Positions 10,206 to 22,011 of a DNA stretch of 64,000 nucleotides are shown one piece after another (position 1 is the first letter of the stretch; each line of letters begins with the position of its first letter). The notes under the pieces were generated by a model that saw only the letters and a program-made list of their open reading frames with translations, was not told the DNA's origin and did no database searches. Position numbers and translations under genes: made by a program. This stretch comes from Thamnaconus septentrionalis (taxonomy: Eukaryota > Chordata > Actinopteri > Tetraodontiformes > Monacanthidae), in assembly GCA_009823395.1 (NCBI GenBank), contig CM020508.1, positions 1,619,015 through 1,683,014 on the forward strand. The letters are read 5' to 3'.

Positions 10206-11750
10206 GTGAGTGCATCATGTCAGACCCTCAAACTTGAAGAAGACCTAAGCTGTGTGTATGAAGAAAACTGTAAGTCTGCACACAATGGCAGTGTCGTAAT
10301 TTGCCAAAACATACACGAGCTTGAGAAAGCAGACGATTTGTTTTATACTGATGTGCTGGTGAATGACCAAATCAGTTTACGGGCCCTGCTTGATAGTGGC
10401 TCTATGGCTTGCACATTGAGTGAGGATGCCAAAGAGGAACTTCGCAAAGCAGGACTACAACCAGAGAGGGCTCAATCCAACGAGAATATTGTTTTAGTGG
10501 GCTGTGGTGGTGTGAAGGTACAGCCTAAGTGCATTTATCAGTTGAAGCTGAGTGTCTACGGACAGGAAATGAACATGCCCACACTTGTTGTACCAGGTCA
10601 ACGTGATCAGATGATAATAGGCAGCAACGTGATCAAACACCTGCTTCGTCAGATCAAGAAAGACCCCAGTTATTGGCGTGTGATGAACAAAGCGGTTTCT
10701 TCTGGCGAATCAAGCATCGAACAGTTCTTAAGTATGCTTTCAGGCATGACAAGGTGGAAGGGCGACACAATTCCAGACACCATTGGAACTGTAAGGCTTG
10801 TTAATGCTGTGACACTCTCGCCCAGACATGAGCACATCGTGTGGGGCAAGCTTCCTGGTAATGCTCCTGTTTCACAGGGAAGTGCCATACTAATGGAGCC
10901 GTCAAAGTCCCAGTCACACAAGAAAACTATCATCGTGGGGAGAACTGTAGCCTCAATGAGTGGTGACAGGTGGGTGCCTGTAAAAGTAATAAACACAAGT
11001 GACAAGTCCGTAACACTCAGAAGGAACACAAAGCTGGCCGATGTTTCACCATGTGTGGCACTGGAGGACTTTGAGCACAGCCTAGACCACGCCCACGAAA
11101 CGGAGCTGAGAGCACATAGTCAGAGCACACAGAAGGGCACATGTACTTGTCTTTGGGAGCATGGACTGAAATTGGCACCGAAGAAGTGTCACTTCCTTCG
11201 ATGGAGTGTCAAGTTTTTGGGTCACATCATTGATGAGAATGGGGTCGCCACAGACCCAGAGAAGGTGCAAGTCATTACCGCCATAAGTGAAGTGGACTTG
11301 ATGATGGAGAATAGAGTCACGCCCTCAGCGAAGAAAATCAAGTCCTTTCTCGGTATGGTGATGTATTACCAGAGGTTCATACAAAACTGCTCCAGCATGG
11401 TGAAACCTCTGTTCGCCTTAACCGCTACCGTAACGGGCAGAGCCAATGCAAGACGTGCTATGCACTTCAAGAAGCTCAGCCCAAGTGATTGGACTGAAGA
11501 ACAAAGCAATGCATTCAATCAGCTTAAAGCTGCTCTGCTGAGTTCAGTGGTACTCGCTCACCCTGACTTCGATCGCCCGTTTGTCCTTTCGACAGACGCC
11601 TCACTGGATGGACTGGGTGCTGTTCTTTCTCAAGTCCCTGAGGGAGGGAGTAAGGCACGTCCCATCGCTTTCGCAAGTAAATCCCTGTGCACAGGAACAG
11701 CGCTTGGTGGCTCAAGTGGGCCATCTGTGGCAAATTCAGCCACTGGCTGA
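10206..11750 (+). pseudogene. pol: gypsy pol part: protease fused to RT thumb and RNase H start
   Basis: A 514-codon frame starts with a retropepsin-like domain whose active site is LLDSGS (DSG at about 10392-10400) and IIGSNVIK near 10615. After a linker the frame jumps at about 11085-11160 straight to the RT region GLKLAPKKCHF and LGHIIDENG, then SFLGMVMYYQRFI and the RNase H start STDASLDGLGAVLS. The RT fingers and palm, including the catalytic YxDD motif, are absent. The rest of RNase H continues in other frames (WTDNNPLTYI near 11765; YIPGSKNVIADALSR near 11875). Confidence 0.8.
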
Positions 11751-12469
11751 AGGGGCATTCTTTTACTGTCTGGACAGATAATAACCCGCTGACATACATC
11801 CAGTATATTCACAGCCGAAGCTGGAGAACAGCGGTGGGTGGCGAAGTTGGCGCCATACAACTTCAACATCCAGTATATTCCAGGGAGTAAGAACGTCATC
11901 GCCGATGCACTGAGCAGACAACCATTCATCCACACACGTGTCAGTGAGAGAATTGTGGCAGAACCATATGGAGCTTTGCTTGAAGAGGCACAACAGGTCC
12001 AAGATGATTCTATTCAGGACGTCTTTCGGCTGAGCACGAACTGCCAAGAGGTGAAACCACATGAACTTGAGGTGAGAGGTCAGTCCATGAGTAGTGTAGA
12101 AGTGACAGCAATTTTGGACAGCCAAATGGAGTGGGAGAAGGGGTCAAAAGGGAGAGTTATCTCATGGCTAGCCCACGATGTGCAGAATCTTGCCGTGCCT
12201 GGCCAAAGCGCGTTACCAGTGTTCTCTCTCAAAGAGCTCCAGGATAAGCAACAGGAAGACATGGTGCTAGCGAGAGTCATACACTATGTGGTACGGGGCA
12301 GGAGGCCATCTAGAAGGGAGAGAGTGAATGAGCATCTCAGGGTTCAGAAAACACTAAAGCAGTGGGACAAGCTGAAGATGTTGGATGGCATCCTGTACAG
12401 AGTGCTGAAAGACTCGCTAACTGGGAAAAAAACTCCACCAGTATGTTGTCGCTGCAGCACTGGTCAAAC

Positions 12470-13450
12470 AAGTACTGCAAGGCATCCACGACGAGGCTGG
12501 GCACCAAGGCCAGCATAGAACCTTATACCTGGCAAAACAGAGGTTCTTTTGGGTCGGCATGGAACGGGATGTACGGGAGTATGTCAGACACTGCAAGCGC
12601 TGTGTGGTGAGCAAGACACCAGAACCAGAAGGCAGAGCTCCCCTTGAAAGTGTGAGGACAACAAGCCCGCTTGAAATGGTCTGCATCGATTTCTGGTCAG
12701 CTGAAGTACCATCAGGGAAGAACATAGATGTTCTGGTTGTCACTGACCATTTCACCAATATGGCACATGCCTTCCTGTGGCATGATCAGTCAGCTAAGCA
12801 AGTTGCTCACCAATTGTGGGACAGGTATTTCTGTATCTATGGATTCCCAGAAAGAATCCACTCGGACCAAGTGGCTAACTTTGAGAGCCAACTGATCCAA
12901 GAGTTCACCCCATGGGGAATGGTATCGTCGAACGTTTTAACCGGACATTAGGGAGCATGATTAGAGCACTACCTCCAAGATCAAAGCAGAAATGGCCCCA
13001 GATGTTGCAGACACTGACGTTCACCTATAATTGCAACGGCCCACGAATCGACAGGCTATGCTCCCTTCTACCTCATGTACGGAAGGGTCCCTAGACTCCC
13101 GGTCGACGTGATGTTTCCCAATGTGGAGAGGGATTGTGATGTCGCCGACTATGACAGCTACATCCTGAAGTTGAGAGAGAATTTGAGGGAGGCGTTGTCT
13201 TCTGCCCAAGCAAATGCAGTCGCCAGCCAGCAACATCAGGCTGAAGTGTGAACAGGAGGGTCAAAGGTCGTGACATTGAGGAGGGAGATCAAGTTCTGCT
13301 GGCCAAGAAGCTTGCAGATAAATGGATGTCTACTCCATATGTGGTGATTGCAAGGGACCCAAAGTGTCACACCTACCGTGTCAAGAGCACCGCCAATGGG
13401 AATGAAAAGGTAGTGCACCGCAACCTCCTCCTGTGCGCAAACTTCTTACC
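12470..13450 (+). pseudogene. gypsy integrase, frame-broken
   Basis: The HHCC zinc-binding region appears around 12500-12610 (FWVGMERDVREYVRHCKRC). The catalytic core follows with D in VCIDFW (about 12685) and D in IHSDQVANFES (about 12865). The final E is in MGNGIVERFNRTL (about 12915-12950) in a shifted frame. A C-terminal DNA-binding-like stretch (EEGDQVLLAKKLADKW, VVHRNLLL) runs at about 13275-13435. At least two frameshifts (about 12905 and 13040) break it. Confidence 0.75.
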
Positions 13451-13837
13451 ACTTGAATTGGAAGATGAGGATGAACCATTGCAGTGCAGAGCTGCGATGA
13501 GAGACAAAGCGAGGTGTCGGAGGTAGTGACAAGGGACGCCACAAGAGATCGGACGGCTGATTGGGTCGTGGGCAGTCCGGTTCCCACCCCTCCTTCAGAT
13601 TGCCCTGACGCTGACGATGGGTCTGATGATGTTGAGTTGGAAGAGGGTCAGAGGCCAATGAGTGTGCCCAGTGTGGTTGGTGGAATGCCCAGTATCAACC
13701 CCCTTGCCACAGCGAGCAGTGCCGTGTCTAGAATCAGGACGAGGGTGGGTAGGCTCGTGAAACCTGTTGATAGGTTAATTCAGAATATGACGCAGAAACG
13801 AATATATTCGGCCCCTTAATATTCCTCGAATTTTATG

Positions 13838-14193
13838 TGTGAGGTAAATTCCCCTGTGAGTCGCAAAGTATGTCAAAATATTCATATTGAGTTGACATTA
13901 CGGCAGTAGTGGTAGTTGATACATTCCTTGTTAGAAATAAAACGGTACATGTGATTTTACCTTAGTTCAGTGGTGTATGAGGTGGTGTATAAGGCACCCC
14001 TTTTCGCAAGTGTGGGTTGTGCAGCCTTTGTGGACCACGGAGAGTTACGTCAATTCACTGTGTGTGACGCCGGCTGATTTATTTATTTTTTTCTCTTTGA
14101 AGCATGTTCCGGGATGAATAAACCCCAAAAGCTCTACTCCTGTGTGCGTCTCACTTGAGGAAAATACACAATTTCAGAAATACGCCCGCTACA
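13838..14193 (+). repeat. Putative 3' LTR of the gypsy element
   Basis: The stretch after pol starts TGTGAGGTAAATTCC, holds AATAAA motifs (about 13935 and 14118) and ends CCCGCTACA, as an LTR would. No second copy exists in the window, so its limits are inferred from the TG...CA ends. Confidence 0.4.
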
Positions 14194-14440
14194 GGAGCAC
14201 AGTTTAAAGCAGCTCTAGGTGACTTTTCGACCATAAAATTATGATTCCAAAGTCAGTAGAAGCATACTACATAACCATAAGATTTAATAGGATCAATGTA
14301 ACCTTGTGCCGTTTGCTACCGGCAGCAAGTAGAGAGATGGGGGGTTGTGCTTAGGCTGTAACTGCACTGCCTAATTTTCAGAAAGGGCTACTTTGTCAAA
14401 ATTAACAAAAGATCTTTTATACAAGCAAGCACGTTAGGTT
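14194..14440. other. Non-coding spacer
   Basis: There is no coding signal. A stretch starting at about 14206 (AAGCAGCTCTAGGTGAC) looks like part of another fish repeat, but I cannot name it. Confidence 0.3.
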
Positions 14441-14441
14441 T

Positions 14442-15060
14442 GGCGGTATGGTTCTGCTTGGGGTCCCACCACCCTTTCCACGCACTTTTGTGGAAAGCCT
14501 GAGGCAGGAAGGGCAGCTTCCCGCCCTTCACGAGCCATCGTGAAAGGCATAAGGCAGGGAGGGCAGCTCAGGTTCAGTTTGGGGACACCCTCTCCCACAC
14601 GCTTGCGTGAGAGGCCTGGGCAGGAAGCTCTTCCTGCCCTTCACGAGCCTTCGTGAAAGGCAATGCAGGGAGCCCAGCAGCAGCAACTATGAACCCCCCA
14701 AAACAGCCATACCGGCAAAATCAAAGCTCTTCTGGTAAGAAGAAGCAAATGGGCGGCATACGTTTGGCGGTAAATCTGATTGGGGTCCCCCTGCCCTTCC
14801 ACGCAAGCATGCGTGGAAGCCCGAGGCGGGAAGGGCAGCTTCCCGCCCTTCACGAGCCTTCGTGAAAGGCATAAGGCAGGGAGGGCAGCTCAGAGTTCGG
14901 TTTTGGGGACTCCCTCTCCCACGCGCCTTCATGAGAAGCCTGGGCAGGAAGAGCAGGATGCTCCTCTACCTGCCCTTCACGAGCCCAGCGGCAGCGACCG
15001 AACCCCCCAAACCAGCTGTACCGGCAAAATCAAGCCCTTGTCGACAAGCGAGCAACTAAT
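14442..15060. repeat. Two-copy GC-rich direct repeat, likely DIRS terminal region
   Basis: A unit of about 315 bp occurs twice, starting near 14445 and 14760 (GTTTGGCGGTA..TTGGGGTCCC). Each copy is full of short hairpins such as CTTCACGAGCC.TCGTGAAGG and CCACGCA..TGCGTGG, and ends with CCCCAAA.CAG-CCGGCAAAATCAA. It lies just beyond the 3' side of the minus-strand DIRS genes, where DIRS elements carry their terminal and internal complementary repeats. That placement is the basis of the assignment. Confidence 0.55.
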
Positions 15061-15341
15061 AAAGCTATAAGGTAAGTAAAGACAATGCTTCTTAAGTAAC
15101 GGCTCATGGATAGGAAAGGACAAAGGCAGAATTAGTTTTTTGCAATCAGAATGTTTGTCCTCTCCTGGCCCTGTCAGACTTAAAATGTTTGAGAAATACA
15201 CAAAAATGATGATCGTAAACAGTAATATCGGACATGGAAAGATCCCGTGCTGGGTCGAAACATCTCGTGAGAGTGGTGAATTCCCCGCCGCTTAAAAAAA
15301 TGCAGTGAGAAAGACAGTTTCCAAAAGTAAGTCTATATAAG

Positions 15342-15472
15342 CCCTGCGATGAACTGGCGACTTGTCCAGGGTGTACCCTGCCTTCGCCCTAAGACAGCTG
15401 GGATAGGCTCCAGCAGACCCCCGTGACCCTGAATTGGAATAAGCGGGCATAGAAGATGAATGAATGAATGAT
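15342..15472 (+). mobile_element. 5'-truncated SINE tail with 11-bp target duplication
   Basis: It matches the last part of the SINE at 1877-2229 (GACAGCTGGGATAGGCTCC and the GAAT-repeat tail). It is flanked by GTCTATATAAG at 15331-15341 and 15473-15483. It interrupts the DIRS recombinase region. Confidence 0.88.
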
Positions 15473-15524
15473 GTCTATATAAGAAATCTATATCTATACA
15501 AGCACCCTTTCCTTAAATATGTGA

Positions 15525-16205
15525 TTAACTTGTGCTGGAGAGGAATGGTGAAGGGGAGATGAACGTCTTTGCCTTGAGGTTTCTCTCTTTTGAATCCACG
15601 TAACAGGAGTTGAATCGATGGATTTCCCAGCACGCTGTTGACCAAAGGGTCCGCACAGCGCAGGTGGAATTGAATTCCCGCGAGGAGGCCTTTGATAGAG
15701 GAGGGCTGCATCTTTCGGGACTCAAAACAGTGAACCATAAAAGCACAAATGTGGGAATATTTACTGGGAAGATGGCTATAGAAAAGGTGGAACAAAACAA
15801 AGTAAAGTAAGACCACGTGGAGTCATACGATATTAATGTTGACTGGGCAAGTCCAAATCGCATATAGCGTGCGGCCGATTTCATGTACGACTGCAGAGTC
15901 GAGTCTAGTCCAGCACCGTTTGGCTGAAAGGTGGGCACAGAAGGCTGGAAGGGCTGCGTCCGGACACATTTTGCGGAACTCCTGCAATTGAACCGGAACA
16001 GAGCATCTGTGATTTTATTGTCCAAGCCGGGAATATGTGCTGCTCGGACAATGAAGTTACCCCGGACAGAAACCCAAGTGAGACGTCTGATGAATCTTTT
16101 GATGAAGGTTATGGTGGAACGACCTTTGTTTATGATGTTTACGGCTGCCTTGTTATTGCAGAAGAAAAGGATTTTTTTTTCGCGACCAGTGCTTACCCCA
16201 CACAA
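15525..16205 (-). pseudogene. DIRS RNase H end and tyrosine recombinase N-terminus
   Basis: The 226-codon frame starts inside RNase H (FFCNNKAAVNIINKG, then AAHIPGLDNKITDALFRF) and runs on into a recombinase SAM-like region (YDSTWSYFTLFCSTF, NIPTFVLLWF). It stops where the SINE tail is inserted, so the catalytic R-H-R-Y domain is absent here. Confidence 0.75.
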
Positions 16206-16779
16206 GACATGCTATGACAATCGGGCAGATTCCATTAAGGCGCTTGAAGTAATGTTATTTGGTAAGGAACACAATTCTTTTGGCCATTTATCAGCAAACC
16301 ACTGGTTGTTGAAGAACCCCCTAAAACCGACTGAGGGAGCTGCGTCCGTAAACAACCTGATCTCCAAGGAAGATTCAGGAACATTGTCATTAAAAAAAGA
16401 AATACCGTTCCATTTTCCTAAGAGAAAGGACCGAAACTCAAGCTCCGATCAACACCCTTCATCCAAAGAAACCATGTCAGCGAGATTATCTATGGTTTTC
16501 GAGAGATCTAAAAGTCTTGATATGAACGAGTGGCCCTGAGGGATGACGCGCATAGCAAAGATTTAAATGACCTAGGAGGGAAAGTAAGTCCCTTTTAGAA
16601 TAGCACTACTGCGTTGCACTCTCATGATCTCTCTTATATGGTTTAATTTCTCAAGTGGCAGTGATGCCAGCATCAGGTTGCTATCTAAAACAATTCCTAG
16701 AAATTCAATAGAATGAAGTGGACCACATGTTTTTCTTCAGCTAGGGGAACCCCTAAGGTAGCAAAGGTCTTTTGAGTGC

Positions 16780-17200
16780 TTCGATTGCGTGATTCGGCCT
16801 GGCATCTGGATAATCGATCAGCAAAAATCATCTAAAAGGTGAAGCACGAATGGTAGCTTGCAGTTATTTAAAAGGATCCAACAGAGCCTCGGAGAGAGTG
16901 TCGAAAATTTTAGGGCTGCTGCGACACCCGAAGGTGAGCCGAACTGCGAGTACAGTTTATCTCGCCATTTAACACCAAAGAGATGCCACTGAGAGGGGTG
17001 TAGAGGCATGACTTTGAAAGCGTCGGTGATGTCTGCTTTTGACGACTATGGGCCTCGACCTGCTTTCTTTTTTTTTAATAGCTGAATAGCGTCGTCGATG
17101 GAAGCGTAGCACAGAGAGAATGGTGGTAGTGGAATCAGACTATTAATACTATTAGCTTCATCATTGTCCGGGGCTGAGGAGTCAATTATAAGACGCTTTT
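16780..17200 (-). pseudogene. DIRS reverse transcriptase fragment
   Basis: In overlapping frames the minus strand reads YASIDDAIQLLKKKK, TDAFKVMPLHPSQWHLFG and KWRDKLY, then LPFVLHLLDDFC, which holds the catalytic aspartate pair. These match the RT palm of DIRS elements. At least two frame shifts separate the motifs. Confidence 0.75.
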
Positions 17201-17395
17201 TCCAGAGTATTTACGGGTAGCGGCGCCTCAGGGGTTCACACGAATGATAGGAAAAGGAGAAGCATCAAATGGCCCAATCATAAAAGCCTTCCTCACTTCT
17301 TTCTCCAACAAAGTGTCAACTATCTCGGGCTCCTTCGATGCCGATTGTAAATTTTTACAGATGAAAGACGTTTTTAGGAAGCCAAGACAGACCAG

Positions 17396-17791
17396 CTAAA
17401 AACCATGAATTAGTCCAGTTATCAAGTAATTGACAAAGCAGCGGTTGGATGATCTCTCAAAGTCCTTCCCAATTCTGGCACGTTGACAGGGGTAGAAGGC
17501 TTTATTTTTATTTTTATTTTTTCTGCCATCCGAGGCGTGTTCATCTCGGGCACACGAATTTGGGTTGTCCGTCCCCGCAAAGCTGCAAGCATGAATATAT
17601 TTACACTCCACAAATCTGCACACGTTTTCGTTAAAATTGAAGCATATTGGAGTAGAAACAGGTGTCACCTTGTTTTCCGTTTCTGAGCATTTCGGAGGAT
17701 GAACAACATCCACTGATTTGGACAAAGATTGAGAGGCACCCAAATGCAGACACATGGGCGCCGCCATTACTCCAACCCCCTGACTCAACAC
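17396..17791 (-). pseudogene. gag: DIRS gag fragment with CCCH-like zinc finger
   Basis: The 131-codon frame contains ICFNFNENVCRFVECKYIH, a C-x7-C-x5-C-x3-H arrangement typical of DIRS gag proteins, followed by a Lys/Asn-rich stretch. Upstream sequence is lost or outside the frame, and the continuation towards the RT is shifted. Confidence 0.65.
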
Positions 17792-17800
17792 CGGAACTCA

Positions 17801-18396
17801 ACGCCGGAAGTAAGTTGATCGTTTTTTTTTTTTTTATGTATTTTTTAGTAATTGCGCAAAACAGTACAAACGAAAACAAACAAAAGAAACCCAATCGCAA
17901 CAAAAACCAGGGGGTTGCATACATAAAAGTATTTTTACGGTTTGCACAATAAAAATAATTGTAGAAGGCAGATAGACTCAGGGTCTTGATAGCTTTTATG
18001 TTACTGTTATTTTCAAGTAGTTTTAATATACTATTGGACATCGTTCTCAAATGGAAGAAAAAGGGTTTTAATACATTTTTTAAAAGAAAGGGTAAAATCA
18101 GATTCAATATAAGAGAAAATCAAATTATAGACATCTACTCAGCGAAGTTAAGTTAAAAGTAATTTAAAAGTAAATTTGTAGGCTACTATAAAACTCAGAA
18201 TTTAATTCAAAGCTCACAATCGCTAAGTTATAACAGAAAATTAATAAAATGGGACTTTACACAACCAAATAAACAGAGCACTTTCTGATTAGGCTTCAGT
18301 TGCAACATGCACACACGATCAAAACAAATGTCATACTTACTTTCACATTAGCATATGGTTACTATTCATTTAGATCAACAGCAAAAATAAAGTCAG
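17801..18396. other. AT-rich spacer
   Basis: No coding signal or recognisable repeat is seen, apart from A/T homopolymer runs. Confidence 0.4.
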
Positions 18397-20187
18397 TCAG
18401 GTTTTAGGAATAATCACAGCACTGAGACTGCATTGCTAAAGGTGACCTCCTGATGGCATCGGACAGTGTCTTCTTTCTATTTTAGTTCTTCTAGATCTCA
18501 GTGTTGCATTTCATACAATTGACCACAGCATTCTTCTTAGAAGACTTGAGGATGTTATTGGCATTAAAGATCAAGCCTTAAATTGGTTTAGATCTTATTT
18601 GTTGTTTGGCTGCTTTCAATTTGTGTATGCCCATAATCACTCATCAGAACATAACAGGGTTAGTCATGGAGTCCCTCAAGGGTCTGTTCATGGACCGCTC
18701 CTCTTTAACATTTACATGTTACCCCTTGGTGATATCATTAGTCGGCATAACATCAGTTTCCACTGTTATGCGGACGACACATAGTTATATCTGTCATTTA
18801 AAGCCGATGAAGCACATCAGTTAGCTAAATTAAAAACTTGCTTGAGCGACATCAAAACTTGGATGACTCAAAAATTTTTGATGCTCAATACCAGCAAAAC
18901 TAAGGTTATTATTGTCGGCCCAAGGGAGCTTAGAGACAAAATTTGCATTGGTCACGTTAGCTTAAACAATACCACTTTTGCCTCGAATGACGCTGTAGGA
19001 AACCTTGGAATCATTTTCGATCAGGACTTGACATTCAACTCCCATATTCAGAACGTAGGACAGCTTTTTTCCATTTAAGAAATATTGCTAAAATTGGAAA
19101 TTTCTTATCTCTCAAAGATGCAGAAAAAAATAATTCATGCTTTTGTTACTTCTAGGCTAGATTACTGTAATTCCATATTATCAGGGTGTCCCTTAGGACC
19201 TTACAATTGACACAGAATGCTGCTGCATGTCTACTTACTGGGACTAGGACGAGGCAGCACATTACACCAGTTTTAGCATCTTTACATTGGCTTCCAGTTA
19301 GATCTAGAATTGAATTTAAGATCTTGCTAATAACTTATAAAGCTCTTCACTCTCAGGGTCCTTCCTACACTGAAGAACTTATTGAACCTTATCATCCTCC
19401 AAGAGCCCTTCGCTCTGAGGATTCAGGACTTTTGGTAGCTCGTAAAGTCTCTAAAATTAGATCAGGGGATAGGAGTTTAGCTTTCTGGCTCCTTTACTTT
19501 GGAACCATCTTTCGGCCGGTGCGGGGGGCAGACACCCTTAGTTTATTTAAGAATAGACTTAAGACCTTCCTCTTCCACAAAGTTTACTGTTAGTATCTAC
19601 CCACCGTCAGTTATGCTGCTATAGGCCTAGGCCGCTGAGGTAGATCATTCTCTCCCGTTAAAGGGATTGTTGCACTGTGCAGGTGGAGCTTCTATCGCCT
19701 TTTCCTCTCCACCTGTAGTACCGATTATTTGCATGATACTGCCGCAGTCTCTGTTTGTCTCCAGCAGGTGATGACCGTGACGCCTGGAGCTGGAGAGTGC
19801 GGTCCTGGGAGTTTTGGTGCCATCACTTTAACTTTGCCACCAGGATCAGGACGAGGACTGGATTTCATGGCAGATCATGGACCATTCTGGACTCTTGCCC
19901 TCCCAAACATAAACAAGTGCATTCTACATGGACAGCAAACACAGACCAATACATTCTATGTGGACAGCAAACACAGACTAACACACCCTACATGGACAGC
20001 AGCTGTACCACCCCACCACTCACCATTTGGGCCTATCTAGATTCTAGAATGTTTTGATGTATATGATACAAAAATATCCACTTGTATACATATTTTAATT
20101 ATTCACTCTGATATATCTGCATCTATTGTTTATTGTGAGAGCTTTACCCCTGCAACTCACTCTGGCCTGTCTGCCACTCTGGCTACT

Positions 20188-20228
<41 letters not shown>

Positions 20229-20470
20229 AATTTTTGTATTTCCTTCTCACCCCAACTAGTCATAGGCAGATGACGGCCCACTGGAGTCTGGATCTGCTCT
20301 AGGTTTCTTCCCACAGGGGAGTTTTTCCTGGCCACTGTCGCACTTGCTTGCTCTGGGGACCCAGTTGGTTCAATTTTCTCTGATTGTACAAAGCGCTTTG
20401 AGACGTCTTTGGATGTGATTTAGCGCTGTACGAATAAAAGTTGATTGATTGATTGATTGATTGATTGATA
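18397..20470 (+). mobile_element. CR1/L2-type LINE, 5'-truncated in RT, with 3' UTR
   Basis: It opens in the RT at GFRNNHSTETALLK, followed by the HGVPQGSVHGPLLF and CYADDT motifs (18665-18783) and a broken ORF to about 19593. The 3' UTR ends with the pattern AAAGCGCTTTGAGACG, TTTAGCGCTGTACGAATAAA and a (TTGA)n tail. The ORF has stops and frameshifts (18783, about 19070). The 3' UTR contains three copies of an ACA.TGGACAGCA-like motif (19928-19998) and a (CT)n tract. It is an older cousin of the near-identical tails at 30926, 48920 and 57663. Confidence 0.82.
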
Positions 20471-21048
20471 TCAAACTAAGTTCGATAGCGCTGACGAGAG
20501 AACTAAGAAAGAAACTTGGTGAAGTGGAAATGGTGAAAATCTTGTGGGATGGAAACTTATTGGTAATATGTAAAACGGAGGAGCAGAGAAATAAAGCTAG
20601 GCAGGTGGAAAGTATATGCAAGAAGGTGGTGGGTGATGGAAAGGTATTAGGGGTAGAAATGGGTGTGAGGGGAGTCATAACCGGGATTCCAGTAGATGAA
20701 GACTTGGAGAAACTTAAAAGGAGTCTGAGTGGAGGAGAGGTAAATTCAGTCCGGAGACTGCAAAGAACAGTTCGTGGGCAAAGACAAGATAGCATGTCAG
20801 TCCTTCTTGAATTTCGAGGGTCCATTCTCCCAGAGAGAGTTAAACTAGGGTGTATGAGCTTCCTAGTTAGGTCTTATATTCCACCACCACTTAGATGCTA
20901 TAAATGCCAAAGATGTGGACACATAGCTGCAGTTTGCAAAGGAAAACAGAGATGTCCCAAATGTGGAGGAAATCATAGGTTGGAAGAATGTGAAGAGGGA
21001 GCGCAAGATAAATGTTGCAATTTTGGGGGACAATACAGGGTGACATGA
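20461..21048 (+). pseudogene. Nimb-type LINE ORF1 with CCHC knuckles
   Basis: This 195-codon frame has a Lys/Glu-rich nucleic-acid-binding N-terminus and, near the end, CYKCQRCGHIAAVC and CPKCGGNHRLEEC, CCHC-type zinc knuckles like those of I-clade ORF1 proteins. A stop at 21046 cuts it before the next knuckle; homologous coding seems to go on in another frame. The start abuts the (TTGA)n tail of the upstream LINE, so the true 5' end may be lost. Confidence 0.7.
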
Positions 21049-21439
21049 TGGTTGCGAAGCTAGACAGAAGGCAATAAAAGGAACTCAAGTAAAAACAGCG
21101 AGCAACTTAAGCTATGCAGAGGCAGTGACGACAGTCAATGAGCAAAGAGGAAGAGAAGAAATTATTAAGGTTAAACAGAATGTAAGACAAGAAGGGACGA
21201 GGCATTTGAGGTTTGAAAACTGCTTTTGCTGATGGCCTACATAATAAACTGTACTGATCAAGTCAAACACAAAACAGATAAGATAAGAATAATTGTAAAG
21301 GGGGCTGAAAAGTATTTGGGAATGAGGGAGGTATCCTGGGAAGATATTAATAGAAAACTGAAGGGTGACAAGAAACCAAGACAAGAGCAAATGAAAAGAC
21401 AGACTGATTATATTACAATGGAACGCTAGAAGTCTAAGA

Positions 21440-21995
21440 GCAAATGGTCAAGAGCTAAAAGGTTTTATTAGAGAAAGCACCAGACATCTTGTGCATTCAA
21501 GAAACATGGCTGAAAGAAGTATTGGATTTTACCATTAAAGGTTATGATAGTGTCCGTAGAGATAGAGGAGAGGGAAATGGTGGTTGGTGTATGTTTATCA
21601 AGCATAATGCACAATACAATGTGGTGGGGAAAGAAAGGGAAATGGAATATATAGTCATTGAAATTTGGGCAAAAGAGGGAAATATCAAAATAGTTCATTT
21701 TTATAATCCAGGTAACAGTAAGTCGTCAGAAGCCTTGGATGAACTGGCAGATTATCTAGAGGGGAAAGTTATATGTTGTGGGGATTTTAATGCACATTGC
21801 ACCTTATGGGACAGTAAGAATGATAGTAATGGATCGGTGGTAGAAGAATTAATGGAGACTAAAAATCTGCTGTGTCTTAATAACGGAAGAGGGACAAGAG
21901 TTAATGTAAGGAACAGGGACAGAATCAGCATTAGACCACACACTAGTATCAGATTCACTGGCAGTTGTATATTCTTGGGACGTGATAAACATACA
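21440..21995 (+). pseudogene. Nimb-type LINE endonuclease segment
   Basis: The frame contains CIQETWL, then GDFNAHCTLWD, both conserved in AP-type LINE endonucleases (catalytic E and the D/N pair). It would nick target DNA to start reverse transcription. It ends in a frameshift near 21930 and at the LINE insertion junction near 21995. The SDH motif lies beyond the insertion at about 26120. Confidence 0.75.
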
Positions 21996-22011
21996 CGATT
22001 AATCTGAACCC

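Larger units (their letters stand above)
9029..14193 (+). mobile_element. Ty3/gypsy LTR retrotransposon, 5' LTR and RT core missing
   Basis: In order it carries a gag with two CCHC knuckles, an aspartic protease, a thumb/connection part of RT, RNase H and integrase, then a 3' non-coding end. The order PR-RT-RH-IN marks it as Ty3/gypsy. The 5' end abuts the Harbinger-like terminus at 9020 with no LTR visible. Several frame breaks and an internal deletion make it defective. Confidence 0.85.
15484..17800 (-). mobile_element. DIRS-type retrotransposon, minus strand, degraded
   Basis: Going down the minus strand there is a gag with a CCCH-like finger (about 17791-17396), an RT with DIRS features (about 17200-16820), RNase H ending HIPGLDNKITDAL (about 16060) and the N-terminal part of a tyrosine recombinase (about 15950-15500). 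This gene order without integrase or protease defines DIRS elements. Many stops and frameshifts break it. The catalytic part of the recombinase is missing; the SINE tail and the GC-rich duplication follow. Confidence 0.8.

Noticed and set aside
20891..21390. Minus-strand frames opposite the Nimb ORF1
   Set aside because: They are antisense shadows of the zinc-knuckle ORF, with no own conserved motif.
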